49,565 nucleotides of DNA from Erysipelotrichaceae bacterium (GTDB taxonomy: Bacteria > Bacillota_I > Bacilli_A > Erysipelotrichales > Erysipelotrichaceae), in NCBI GenBank assembly GCA_012523895.1, contig JAAYSZ010000016.1, forward strand, positions 1 to 49,565. Reading direction: 5' to 3'. Position numbers and translations under genes: made by a program. Under the pieces are notes generated by a model. That model was given only the letters and a program-made list of their open reading frames with translations, did no database searches and had not been told where the DNA came from. Positions 18,074 through 26,315 of the stretch are shown in pieces (positions within the stretch are counted from its first letter, which is position 1; each line of letters opens with the position of its first letter).

Positions 18074-18091
18074 TTATAAATTGGTTTATAA
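18074..18091. promoter_or_regulatory. Dyad upstream of the GatZ-like gene
   Basis: A perfect 7-bp inverted repeat, TTATAAA-TTGG-TTTATAA, lies about 37 bases upstream of the GatZ-like ATG, next to a TATGAT -10-like element on the minus strand. It could be an operator, but the AT-rich background makes chance possible. Confidence 0.35.
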
Positions 18092-18159
18092 TTTGTACTT
18101 TTTAAAACGTTGTTAGGATTTTTAAACTATTTTGTTATATGTTATTGGAGGTAATGTAA

Positions 18160-18834
18160 ATGATAGTAAAAGAAATGCCTAAAAGTGAAAGACCACGTGA
18201 AAAAGCATTAAAGTTTGGAATTAAAACACTAAGTAATAGAGAACTATTAGCACTAATAATTAGAAACGGATATCAAGGCAAGTCTAGTTTATCTATTGCG
18301 GAAGAATTACTTTATAAATGTAATGGAATTGGCAATCTTGCTAATTTAGAACTAAATGATTTTTTAAGTATTAAAGGAATAAAGGAAGTTAAAGCATTAG
18401 AAATTTTAGCATGTATTGAAATTGCTAGAAGAATTGCTTTTAAAGAGAGTTTAGATACAGATGTTATAGAAAATCCTGATAAGATGATTAGTTGGTTAAA
18501 TAAAGAAATTGGTTTTGATAAACAAGAAAATTTTATGGTTGTATATTTGGATGTAAAAAATAAAATAATAACTTATAAAACGTTGTTTATAGGGACAATT
18601 GATAAAAGTATTGTTCATCCTAGAGAAATATTTAAGGAGGCTTTGTTAGTTTCTTCTAGTAGGATTATGTTAGTTCATAACCATCCTAGTGGTGATGTTA
18701 CACCTAGTGATGCTGATATTTCAGTAACAAAAAAGATAGTTGAAGCCGGAAAGCTTATGGGAATAAATGTGTTAGATCATATAATTGTAAGTAACAACAG
18801 ATATTTTAGTTTTGCAAAGGCAAATTACATCTAA
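18160..18834 (+). CDS. radC: RadC/JAB-domain protein
   Basis: This 224-residue protein has an N-terminal helix-hairpin-helix-like UPF0758 domain starting MPKSERPREKALKFGIKTLS and a C-terminal JAB/MPN metallo-domain. The zinc motif LVHNHPSGDVTPSDAD provides the HxHxnD ligands, and VHPREIFKEAL supplies the upstream Glu region. RadC was once linked to recombination repair, but its true function is unclear. An ATTGGAGG site precedes the ATG. Length is normal. The next gene starts downstream with its own promoter. Confidence 0.93.
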   Translation: MIVKEMPKSERPREKALKFGIKTLSNRELLALIIRNGYQGKSSLSIAEELLYKCNGIGNLANLELNDFLSIKGIKEVKALEILACIEIARRIAFKESLDTDVIENPDKMISWLNKEIGFDKQENFMVVYLDVKNKIITYKTLFIGTIDKSIVHPREIFKEALLVSSSRIMLVHNHPSGDVTPSDADISVTKKIVEAGKLMGINVLDHIIVSNNRYFSFAKANYI

Positions 18835-18874
18835 AAAATGATTGAAATAATGAAAAGAAAAAGTAAAGTAGATG

Positions 18875-18883
18875 TGATATACT
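18875..18883 (+). promoter_or_regulatory. Extended -10 promoter of the ZnuA-like gene
   Basis: TGATATACT matches the extended -10 form TGNTATAAT closely and lies 26 bases upstream of ATG 18910. No good -35 is present. The same nine bases recur at 49483-49491. This placement supports the downstream start over an in-frame ATG at 18838. Confidence 0.5.
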
Positions 18884-18909
18884 TTATAAGTATTAAGGAA
18901 GGTTTTGCC

Positions 18910-20004
18910 ATGAGAAAGAAATTATTATCTTTTTTGGTTGTTATATTAATGATATTTTCTTTAAGTGCTTGTGCTGTTGTAAATAATCAAGTTGCTTATA
19001 CTATTTATCCTATTAAATATATACTCCAAAGACTTGGAGGAAATACAATAAATCCTGTATCAATTCAAGATCAATCAATTGTTCAAAGAGCTCAAATTGT
19101 TGATAATTATGATGAAATATTGATTAATTCATCTGTTTTAATTAATATTGGTCAATTAGAACCATATATGGGTGTTTATAGTGCTGAAATAAAAGAGTTA
19201 ATGGAAAAAAGATTAGATTTATCTTCTTTAAATGCAATCTATACATTTCAAAGATATACTCCAATTATTACAGATGGAGAAGTTACTTATATAGAAGGAC
19301 CTTATTATAGAGGCGAAGAATTTGAGAACATTGATATAAATAGTAAAGATTTGTTTTTATGGTTAGATCCTATTGCAATGTTATCGATGTCTAAAGATAT
19401 TAGGGATTATTTAATTAGCACTTATCCTGATAATAAGACCCTTTATGAAGAAAATTACAGATTGTTGGAAGCAGATTTAGTTAGACTTGATGCTGCATAT
19501 CAATCTTTAGCTACTAAAGTTACTGCAAGTAATAAAGAAATTAAATTTGTATCAATGACTGCAAGTTTTGGTAATTGGCAAAAAACTTATGGTTTTCAAG
19601 TGTATCCAGTAATATTATCAAAATATGGAGCTTTACCAACAAGAGAGCAACTTGAAATTATTAAAACTAAGATTATTAATGATAAAGTAAAATATATAGT
19701 TTATGAACCTAATATGAGTTTAGACATGATTGAGCTATTTAATGAATTTGTAGAAGAATTAGGTTTAACTAGAGTTGAGTTAAGTAACTTGAGTAGTTTA
19801 ACTTCTTCACAAGAAAATGATGGAAAAGATTATTTGTCAATAATGTATGAAAACTTAAGTGTTTTAGAAACTATGGCAAATGATGTTGGCGATAAAGTAG
19901 AAGAAGTTGAAGAGGTTGAAGAAGATTTAGAAACTGACATAGACTTAGATGATAATAAAGATTTAGATACAAAAAATGATTCAGATACTAAAAAAAGTAG
20001 TTAA
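18910..20004 (+). CDS. ZnuA/TroA-fold lipoprotein lacking all histidines
   Basis: This 364-residue lipoprotein has the lipobox LSAC (lipidated C21). The body follows the zinc/manganese ABC substrate-binding fold: YTIYPIKYILQRLGG, LFLWLDPIAM, SFGNWQKTYGF and DYLSIMYENLSVLE match the usual landmarks in order. The three metal histidines are absent: F149 replaces the His of the HxWLDP motif, T217 that of the HDAF motif, and the GxxPH loop reads PVSIQDQ. There is no histidine in the whole protein. The C-terminal 35 residues are highly acidic. No ABC permease or ATPase gene is adjacent. Start ATG 18910 has an AAGGAAGG site. It may bind another ligand or act structurally; zinc import is unlikely. 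Confidence 0.8.
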   Translation: MRKKLLSFLVVILMIFSLSACAVVNNQVAYTIYPIKYILQRLGGNTINPVSIQDQSIVQRAQIVDNYDEILINSSVLINIGQLEPYMGVYSAEIKELMEKRLDLSSLNAIYTFQRYTPIITDGEVTYIEGPYYRGEEFENIDINSKDLFLWLDPIAMLSMSKDIRDYLISTYPDNKTLYEENYRLLEADLVRLDAAYQSLATKVTASNKEIKFVSMTASFGNWQKTYGFQVYPVILSKYGALPTREQLEIIKTKIINDKVKYIVYEPNMSLDMIELFNEFVEELGLTRVELSNLSSLTSSQENDGKDYLSIMYENLSVLETMANDVGDKVEEVEEVEEDLETDIDLDDNKDLDTKNDSDTKKSS

Positions 20005-20039
20005 ATGATTTAAGAATATAGAAATTCATATATAAATTT

Positions 20040-20071
20040 AAAGCATTGGTGTTTAAACCAGTGCTTTTTTT
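20040..20071 (+). terminator. Intrinsic terminator
   Basis: An 11-bp stem (20040-20050 with 20057-20067, one G-T pair) is followed by a T run. It ends the ZnuA-like transcript. Confidence 0.82.
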
Positions 20072-20136
20072 AGACTTTAGTCCATTATAAACAAAAGAAA
20101 TAAAAGTTATTATATAAGTAGGTGGAGGAAAGAGTT

Positions 20137-20979
20137 ATGAAAATAATAATTATTTGTCTCATGTTGATGTTATTTGGTTGTAATGCTCAACCTAATACTT
20201 CAAATCAACCAAATACACAAAATAATTCAACTATAGAAACAATAAATGAAACTGTAAATCAAACAATTGAAGAAGATGAAGAAAAAGTTTTTCTGTTAAT
20301 TGAAGAACAATATTATGTAAATGGAATACTTAATGATAACTTATATTTTCATTATGATGATTTAGGCCGCTTGATTGCGGAAGATAGTTATGCTGGTAAT
20401 CTAGAATACACTTATATCGGCGACACTGATAAAGTTAGGTTAATGATGTCCGATTGGATAATATACAGTTATGAATATGATAATTTGGGAAGACTTAAAT
20501 CAATGATTGGTACTTATGAAGAAGGAGAAGTTTATTCAGAGACAAAATATAAGTACCATGGAGATTTAATAATTGAGGAATATTCTTATTATCCTTTTTC
20601 AAACTCAACTGAAATAGTATCTTATAAATATGAAGATGGCTTATTAATAAGTAAAAACTATGAATCAATAATGAATGATACATACGATGTATACAGTAGT
20701 TTAGAAGTATATTCTTATGGTGGAGAAATTGAAAAACCTGCAACTATAGAGGTATATTATTTAGGCTACTTATTATCTAATATATATAGACATCATTACA
20801 AAAATGGTTTGCTTATAAAAAAAGAAATAATTGATTTTGATTATGACACTGGAAATCTTTCTTATTATAGTTATTTAGAATATGAATATGATGAATATGG
20901 AAATTTAATAAGTGAAAAGTATTGTTATGAGGGTGAATGTTTTTCAGAAATCAAATATATTTATGAAGAGTTTAAATAA
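20137..20979 (+). CDS. YD-repeat-like lipoprotein, copy 1
   Basis: This 280-residue protein has a lipoprotein signal (MKIIIICLMLMLFGC, lipidated C15). A low-complexity Asn/Thr/Glu linker runs to about residue 50. The C-terminal domain is Tyr-rich and contains short beta-strand units resembling RHS/YD repeats: YDDLGRLI, YDNLGRL, YKYEDGLLISK, YKNGLLIKKE and YDEYGNLISEK. Comparable units in RHS proteins build extracellular beta shells. No toxin or catalytic domain is attached. The ATG follows GGTGGAGG. An in-frame GTG five codons earlier lies in that ribosome site and is rejected. A tandem paralogue follows 30 bases after the stop. Function is unknown; it is presumably exposed on the outer face of the membrane. 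Confidence 0.8.
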   Translation: MKIIIICLMLMLFGCNAQPNTSNQPNTQNNSTIETINETVNQTIEEDEEKVFLLIEEQYYVNGILNDNLYFHYDDLGRLIAEDSYAGNLEYTYIGDTDKVRLMMSDWIIYSYEYDNLGRLKSMIGTYEEGEVYSETKYKYHGDLIIEEYSYYPFSNSTEIVSYKYEDGLLISKNYESIMNDTYDVYSSLEVYSYGGEIEKPATIEVYYLGYLLSNIYRHHYKNGLLIKKEIIDFDYDTGNLSYYSYLEYEYDEYGNLISEKYCYEGECFSEIKYIYEEFK

Positions 20980-21009
20980 TAATGATACATATAAGTGGAG
21001 GGAAGTAGT

Positions 21010-21852
21010 ATGAAAATAATAATCATTTGTATTATGTTGATGTTATTTGGTTGTGGTAGTCAACCTAGCACTTCAATAAAGTCAAATACATTACCAAATC
21101 CAAATAATGAAATCACAGAAGAAACCACGGTTGAAACTACAGAAAATAAGGAAGAAGAAAAAAAGTTTTTAAAAATCGAGGAACAATATGTTTCAGGTGA
21201 TGTTGTACATGGAATGATATATTTTTACTATGATGATTTAGGTCGTTTAATTGGTGAAGAAAGTTACGGTAGTTATACAGAATATGAGTATATTGGTGAT
21301 ACAGATAAAATTAAAAGAAAGATAATGGACTGGGCAACATATGATTATGCGTATAACAATTTAGGTAAACTTGCATCAGAAGTAAGTAGTCATGAAGGAG
21401 AAGTTTATTCTGATAAAAAATATAAATATCACGGTGACTTATTGGTTGAAGAATATATTGTTTATCCTGTTTCAAATATAACTGAAATTATTTATTATAC
21501 ATATGAAGATGGTGTATTAATTTCTAAATATACTGAATCTTTCAATAATGATACTTATGAATCATATAGTTATCTAGAAATATATACTTATGGAGTTGAT
21601 AACGATAAACCAGCAACAGAAGAATATTATTATAATGGCACTCAAATTTATAACATTTGTAGAAATAAATATAAAAATGGTTTAATTGTAAAAAGAGAAA
21701 TTGTTGACTTCTTGTATGGAACAGGAGAAATGATATTATCCAATTATATAGAATATGAATATGATGAATATAACAATTTAATTAGTGAAAAGTATTATTA
21801 TGAAGATGAATTTGTATCAGAAACAAGATATGTATATGAAGAATTTAAATAA
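21010..21852 (+). CDS. YD-repeat-like lipoprotein, copy 2
   Basis: This 280-residue protein has the same length and order as the gene before it: signal peptide MKIIIICIMLMLFGC with a lipidated Cys at 15, an Asn/Thr/Glu linker, then YD-like units (YDDLGRLI, YNNLGKL, YTYEDGVLISK, YKNGLIVKRE, YDEYNNLISEK). Similarity extends into the ribosome-site region, so the pair arose by tandem duplication. The most divergent part is the linker; the repeat core is better kept. The ATG follows GTGGAGGG. It is co-transcribed with copy 1 and ends at a long-stem terminator. No function can be assigned. Confidence 0.8.
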   Translation: MKIIIICIMLMLFGCGSQPSTSIKSNTLPNPNNEITEETTVETTENKEEEKKFLKIEEQYVSGDVVHGMIYFYYDDLGRLIGEESYGSYTEYEYIGDTDKIKRKIMDWATYDYAYNNLGKLASEVSSHEGEVYSDKKYKYHGDLLVEEYIVYPVSNITEIIYYTYEDGVLISKYTESFNNDTYESYSYLEIYTYGVDNDKPATEEYYYNGTQIYNICRNKYKNGLIVKREIVDFLYGTGEMILSNYIEYEYDEYNNLISEKYYYEDEFVSETRYVYEEFK

Positions 21853-21909
21853 AAAGAGATTAAACTATAAATTTAAAATAATATAAGGGATATAGTTTAT
21901 CTCTTTTTT
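21851..21909 (+). terminator. Intrinsic terminator
   Basis: A long stem (21851-21869 with 21891-21909, one bulged T) with a loop of about 21 nt ends in six T residues. It closes the YD lipoprotein pair and lies just upstream of a -10-like TATAAT (21914-21919) that may serve the C39-pot operon. Confidence 0.78.
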
Positions 21910-21955
21910 ATTGTATAATAACATTTACAACTTATGTTTTATAAAGGAGGTACAT

Positions 21956-22573
21956 ATGAAAAATCCATTAAGTTATCAAATGAGTGAATATGATTGTGGT
22001 CCTACAGCAGTCCTTAATGCTTTGATGTATCTTTTTGACAGAGAGGTCATAATGCCTGATTTAATAAAGAATGTTTATAAATATACTTTAGATAGGCATG
22101 ATAAAACAGGTATCCAAGGAAAACATGGAACATCAAATGCATCAATGTGTTTTTTGACAGATTATTTAAATCATTATTCTAAACAAACTGGTTTTACTAT
22201 GTCCTGTGAATGTATATTAGGTAAAGAAGTATACATAAAAGATAATGAAAAAATAAACAGTTGTATTAATAATAATGGTGTTGTTGTATTTAAATGTATT
22301 TCTGATGTGCCACACTATGTATTAATGACAGATATAAAAGGTGAAGATGTATATTTATTTGACTCTTACTTTAGAAAAAGACCTTTTAATTTAGATGGAA
22401 TTGAAATGATAAATAATCCTTTTAAAGCTAATAGAATTGTAAAACAATACGTATTAGATAATGAAGGTAAATCAGACTATAATTTAGGCGATATTGAAGA
22501 TAGAATAGCAGTTTTAATACACAATACTTCTTGTACAAAAAAAATAAGGAGGAAGCCTAAATGGGCAATGTAA
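21956..22573 (+). CDS. Stand-alone C39-type cysteine peptidase-like protein
   Basis: This 205-residue protein has a papain-like C39 fold with all three expected catalytic positions: C14 in [15 protein letters not shown]120 in VPHYVLMTD and D136 in YLFDSYF. There is no signal peptide and no transmembrane segment, so it appears cytoplasmic unless exported another way. C39 domains usually form the N-terminus of bacteriocin ABC exporters, where they cut leader peptides after a double glycine. Here the domain is free and its stop lies 13 bases inside the ATPase gene of a Pot-like importer. The start ATG has an AAAGGAGG site; an upstream in-frame ATG at 21911 overlaps the promoter and is rejected. 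Substrate unknown. Confidence 0.82.
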   Translation: MKNPLSYQMSEYDCGPTAVLNALMYLFDREVIMPDLIKNVYKYTLDRHDKTGIQGKHGTSNASMCFLTDYLNHYSKQTGFTMSCECILGKEVYIKDNEKINSCINNNGVVVFKCISDVPHYVLMTDIKGEDVYLFDSYFRKRPFNLDGIEMINNPFKANRIVKQYVLDNEGKSDYNLGDIEDRIAVLIHNTSCTKKIRRKPKWAM

Positions 22574-23532
22574 TTCTTCAATTAAAAGATATAAGAAAGA
22601 GCTTTGATGATGTAGAAATCTTAAAAGGAATTTCTTTAGATATAAAAAAAGGTGAGTTTATTACTCTGCTTGGTTCTAGTGGTTGTGGAAAAACTACAAC
22701 TATTAGAATAATTGCGGGATTAGAAACTGCAGATAGTGGAAAGGTTATTTTAGAAGGAAAAGATATTACAGACTTAGAACCAAATAAAAGAGATGTAAAT
22801 ACTGTTTTTCAAAACTATGCTTTATTTCCAAACATGAATGTTGAACAAAACATTGGATATGGTTTAAAGATTAAAAAGTATTCAAAAGAAGAAATAAAAA
22901 AAGAAGTTGAAGAGGCTTTGAGATTAGTTCAACTTGAAGGGTTTGAAAAAAGAATGCCTAACCAATTAAGTGGAGGTCAAAGACAAAGAGTTGCAATAGC
23001 TAGAGCTATTGTAAATAAACCTTCAGTGCTTTTGTTAGATGAACCTTTAGGAGCTTTAGATTTAGTTTTAAGAAGGCAAATGCAGGAAGAACTAAAAAGA
23101 ATACAAAAAACATTAGGAATTACTTTTATATATATTACTCACGATCAAGAAGAAGCATTGAATATGTCTAGTAGGGTTGTAGTTATGAATAAAGGTGTTT
23201 TTGAACAAATAGGGACACCAAATGAAATATACTATAATCCTAGAACTACTTATGTAGCTAACTTTGTAGGTAGTGCAAATATTTACAAAAAAGACAATAA
23301 AATTTATGCGATTAGAAGTGAATACGTAAAAATGAATTATGGAAATTTAAAAGGAGTTGTCTTAGAAAAATCTTTTATTGGAGGATTATCAAAAGTTAAA
23401 TATAGACTTGAAGATGGCCAAACAATTACATCTAGCCATAGTGGTATGGATGTTGATGTAAAAGTAAATGATATAATTAACGTTGGATGGGATGAAATTC
23501 ATCAAGTTGAGGTAATAGAAAATGAAGTTTAA
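22561..23532 (+). CDS. potA: Pot-family ABC importer ATP-binding protein
   Basis: This 323-residue ATPase shows Walker [10 protein letters not shown] (about residue 40), a Q loop near VFQNYALFP, signature [14 protein letters not shown], Walker [13 protein letters not shown] and switch [11 protein letters not shown]-terminal regulatory TOBE-like domain occupies about 240-320. It resembles PotA, which powers spermidine/putrescine uptake. The start overlaps the C39 gene by 13 bases and has an AAGGAGG site. The stop overlaps potB by 11 bases. The four-gene order A-B-C-D is canonical for Pot systems. Given the binding-protein changes noted for potD, the transported ligand may not be a polyamine. 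Confidence 0.92.
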   Translation: MGNVILQLKDIRKSFDDVEILKGISLDIKKGEFITLLGSSGCGKTTTIRIIAGLETADSGKVILEGKDITDLEPNKRDVNTVFQNYALFPNMNVEQNIGYGLKIKKYSKEEIKKEVEEALRLVQLEGFEKRMPNQLSGGQRQRVAIARAIVNKPSVLLLDEPLGALDLVLRRQMQEELKRIQKTLGITFIYITHDQEEALNMSSRVVVMNKGVFEQIGTPNEIYYNPRTTYVANFVGSANIYKKDNKIYAIRSEYVKMNYGNLKGVVLEKSFIGGLSKVKYRLEDGQTITSSHSGMDVDVKVNDIINVGWDEIHQVEVIENEV

Positions 23533-24376
23533 AAGACTATATGCATTTTTATTAAGAGTACCTGTATATTCATATACTATTTCATTCATAATAATTCCAC
23601 TTATATACATGCTTGTGCTTAGCTTTCTTACAAAAGCACAAACATGGGGATATACATTTGATTTTACTTTGGCAAATTATGAAAGAGTATTTAGTAGCTT
23701 TTATATGGGTATTTTTATTGAGTCTTTAAAACTTGCTTTAATTACGACAACTATTGTTTTATTTGTAGGTTATGCATATGGCTACTTTATGGCTAGAACA
23801 AGTGACGCTTGGAAAAGAAGGTTAATGATTTTATTGATGATTCCTTTTTGGACAAGTGGGTTAATAAGACTAAATGGATGGATTATTATTTTTAGAAGTA
23901 ATGGTGTTTTAGATAAAATATTGATGTTTTTCAATATTATAGATAAACCATTAAAATTACTTTATTCATATCCTGCAGTAGTAATAGGAATGATTTATTT
24001 TTTATTGCCATTTATGATTTTATCTGTATTTTCAAGTGTAGAAAAAATGGATTGGTCATTAGTAGAAGCTGCTAGAGATTTAGGTGCAACATCTTTTGAA
24101 GCATTTAAATCAATTACATTAGTTCAAACAATGCCTGGAATTTTAAGCGGTATTGTATTGACATTTGTACCTAGTATGGGAATGTTTTATGTAGCTGAAA
24201 TTTTAGGTGGAAATAAAATTGTTTTAATTAGTAATGTTATATCAGAACAAATGACTAAAGGTAGGAATACACCTTTTGCGGCCGCATTAAGTGTTATTTT
24301 AATGATATTAACTTCAATTATTCTTAGTTTATATAAGAAGTTTACAAAAACTAGTGAATTGGAGGGTATACTATGA
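23522..24376 (+). CDS. potB: Pot-family ABC importer permease 1
   Basis: This 284-residue permease has about six transmembrane helices. The EAA loop contacting the ATPase reads [20 protein letters not shown], at about residues 180-199. The N-terminal helix [19 protein letters not shown] and the [11 protein letters not shown] segment match PotB-type proteins. It overlaps potA by 11 bases and potC by 4 bases (ATGA-type), so the subunits are translationally coupled. It is predicted to form the inner-membrane channel with the next gene product. Confidence 0.92.
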   Translation: MKFKRLYAFLLRVPVYSYTISFIIIPLIYMLVLSFLTKAQTWGYTFDFTLANYERVFSSFYMGIFIESLKLALITTTIVLFVGYAYGYFMARTSDAWKRRLMILLMIPFWTSGLIRLNGWIIIFRSNGVLDKILMFFNIIDKPLKLLYSYPAVVIGMIYFLLPFMILSVFSSVEKMDWSLVEAARDLGATSFEAFKSITLVQTMPGILSGIVLTFVPSMGMFYVAEILGGNKIVLISNVISEQMTKGRNTPFAAALSVILMILTSIILSLYKKFTKTSELEGIL

Positions 24377-25155
24377 AAAAGTTATCTAGAGGTCCTATAA
24401 TTTTTTTAATAATACTTACATTATTAAATTATTTACCAATAATACTTACAGTTGTATATTCTTTTAATGCATCAAAAATTACTTCTGTATGGGGTGGATT
24501 ATCCTTAACTTGGTATAGACAACTTTTAAATGATAATGATTTAAAAAAATCACTTATAAATAGTTTGATAGTCGCATTTTTCACTTGTAATTTTGCGGTT
24601 ATAATTGGAACTTCTGCTGCAATTGCGATGCGTAATACTAAACTTTGGATTGATAATGTTATATCTTATTTTTCAACACTTCCTATTATGATTCCTGAAA
24701 TTATATTAGGTATGTTGTTTATGGCTATATTTTCATTTATTAATTTGCCATTTGGATTTGTAACATTAATTATTGCACATACTTCGTTTTGTATACCTTA
24801 TGTATTTTTACTGGTTAGAGCTAGGCTTGTAGGTATGGATCCATCATATGAAGAAGCCGCAAAAGATTTAGGTGCATCAACATTTCAAACTTTTAGAGAT
24901 ATTATATTTCCATATATATTACCAGGGATATTATCTGGAGTATTACTTTCATTTGCGATGTCATTTGATGATGTAGTTATTTCTATATTTACTACTGGAC
25001 CTACAGTTAATACTCTTGCGATTAAAATTTATACAAAAATGAAAACTGGAGTTACTCCGGAAATTAATGCTTTAGCAACAATTATATTGATTATTACTAT
25101 GATTTCTGTAATACTATATGAATTAGTTAATAGAAAAAATATTACTAAAATATAA
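24373..25155 (+). CDS. potC: Pot-family ABC importer permease 2
   Basis: This 260-residue permease has the PotC pattern: an N-terminal helix followed by YSFNASKITSVWGGLSLTWY, a central LPIMIPEIILGMLFM helix and an EAA loop YEEAAKDLGASTFQTFRDII. The conserved SFDDVVISIF follows. It overlaps the potB stop by four bases. A GGAGGG site lies just before the ATG. It is predicted to pair with PotB. The binding-protein gene starts 20 bases after the stop. Confidence 0.92.
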   Translation: MKKLSRGPIIFLIILTLLNYLPIILTVVYSFNASKITSVWGGLSLTWYRQLLNDNDLKKSLINSLIVAFFTCNFAVIIGTSAAIAMRNTKLWIDNVISYFSTLPIMIPEIILGMLFMAIFSFINLPFGFVTLIIAHTSFCIPYVFLLVRARLVGMDPSYEEAAKDLGASTFQTFRDIIFPYILPGILSGVLLSFAMSFDDVVISIFTTGPTVNTLAIKIYTKMKTGVTPEINALATIILIITMISVILYELVNRKNITKI

Positions 25156-25174
25156 AGAGAGGAAGGGAAAGAAA

Positions 25175-26254
25175 ATGAAAATTATTAAAAAAATTGGTTT
25201 AATGGCTGTTGTTTTAACTCTTTTACTTACAGGATGTTCATCTAAAGAACAAGAACCTGTAGATAGTTCAAATCCTTTACAGGGCACTACATTAAATCTG
25301 TTTACTTGGGATGGTATGTTTCCTCAAGAAGTATTAGATGGATTTAAGGAAGAATATGGTGTAGAAATTAATTATTCTAATTTTGATTATGATGAAACAA
25401 TGCTTGCAAAATTAGAAGAATCTCAAGGTAAAGATTATGATTTAGTAATAGCTGATGATTATATTATTGAATTAGCTATAGAACAAGGATTAGTTCAAAA
25501 ATTGGATAAAAGCAAAATTTCAACTATAGGAAATGTTAATCCATTATTTGAAAGTCAATTCTATGACCCTACAAATGAATATACAGTTCCTTATGGAGCA
25601 GGTATTCCAATGATTGTTTATAATCCAGATGAAATTTCTTTTGAAATTACTAGTTATAACGATTTATGGAATAGTGAATTAGTAGATAATGTTGGTATTA
25701 TTGGAAATTCTAGAGTTATTAATGGTATTACATTAAAAAGTTTAGGATATTCATTTAATACAAACAATTTAGATGAAATTAATGAAGCAGGAGAAAAATT
25801 AATTGAACTTGCGCCTAATATCAGATTAATCAATGATAATAACTTACAAGATTTCTTGTTAAGTGGTGAGGTTGCAGTTGCATTTATGTATACTTCTCAA
25901 GTTACAATGGCTTTATTAAACAATCCAGAGCTTAAAGCTGTTTATCCTAAAGAAGGTGTTGGATTTGGTATAATGGCAGCATTTATTCCAAGTCAAGCTC
26001 CTAATAGTGATGCTGCTCATGCATTTTTAGAATATATTAATGAGCCAGAAGTTGCGGCTAAGTGCTATGAATGGTTAGGATACTTTGTAACAAATAAAGC
26101 TGCTGAAGAACTTATTAGTGATGAAATGAGACCTGCAATTGTTGTATCTGATGTATCATCAATTGAAGCAGGAGAAATGATTGAAAATGTAAGTGATGAA
26201 GCACTAGAGTTACATAACGAAATATTTGCAAAATTCCAACAAGCAACAAATTAA
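25175..26254 (+). CDS. potD: PotD-like substrate-binding lipoprotein with altered ligand pocket
   Basis: This 359-residue lipoprotein has the lipobox LLTGC (C21) and a PotD/spermidine-binding fold: TLNLFTWDGMF, YDLVIADDYIIE, SLGYSFNT and GEVAVAFMYTSQ align in order. By my recollection of E. coli PotD, the acidic ligands are missing: E36 aligns with G47, D168 with N178, E171 with V181 and D257 with M267, and W255 with G265. Only the first Trp (W45) and the Tyr of the DDY motif stay. A non-polyamine substrate is therefore likely. It is the last gene of the C39-potABCD operon and is followed by a terminator. The symbol reflects the family, not proven specificity. Confidence 0.85.
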   Translation: MKIIKKIGLMAVVLTLLLTGCSSKEQEPVDSSNPLQGTTLNLFTWDGMFPQEVLDGFKEEYGVEINYSNFDYDETMLAKLEESQGKDYDLVIADDYIIELAIEQGLVQKLDKSKISTIGNVNPLFESQFYDPTNEYTVPYGAGIPMIVYNPDEISFEITSYNDLWNSELVDNVGIIGNSRVINGITLKSLGYSFNTNNLDEINEAGEKLIELAPNIRLINDNNLQDFLLSGEVAVAFMYTSQVTMALLNNPELKAVYPKEGVGFGIMAAFIPSQAPNSDAAHAFLEYINEPEVAAKCYEWLGYFVTNKAAEELISDEMRPAIVVSDVSSIEAGEMIENVSDEALELHNEIFAKFQQATN

Positions 26255-26278
26255 GTCAAGCTAGTCTTGGCTTTTTTT
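26253..26278 (+). terminator. Intrinsic terminator
   Basis: An 8-bp AAGTCAAG/CTTGGCTT stem (one T-G pair) with a CTAGT loop is followed by a T tract. It overlaps the potD stop codon and ends the importer operon. Confidence 0.82.
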
Positions 26279-26289
26279 ATGTGATTATA

Positions 26290-26298
26290 TGTTAGAAT
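26290..26298 (+). promoter_or_regulatory. polA promoter, extended -10
   Basis: TGTTAGAAT (TG at 26290-26291, TAGAAT at 26293-26298) is an extended -10 motif 17 bases before ATG 26316, giving a very short leader. The in-frame ATG at 26289 overlaps it and so is unlikely to be the start. The -35 region falls in the preceding terminator and is poor. Confidence 0.45.
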
Positions 26299-26315
26299 TA
26301 TCTTGGAGGTTTTTT

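Noticed and set aside
18102..18115. Catabolite-response (cre)-like sequence TTAAAACGTTGTTA upstream of the GatZ-like gene
   Set aside because: It matches a cre-type 14-mer at 11 of 14 positions but misses the flanking G and C that matter most, and no matching site lies upstream of the PTS genes.
20137..21852. YD lipoproteins as an RHS toxin-immunity locus
   Set aside because: No RHS core, no toxin tip and no secretion genes are nearby; the units are short and only resemble YD repeats.
21956..22573. C39 protein as part of a bacteriocin exporter
   Set aside because: The adjacent ABC genes are importer-type with a substrate-binding lipoprotein, no exporter permease-ATPase fusion follows, and no double-glycine precursor peptide gene was found next to it.
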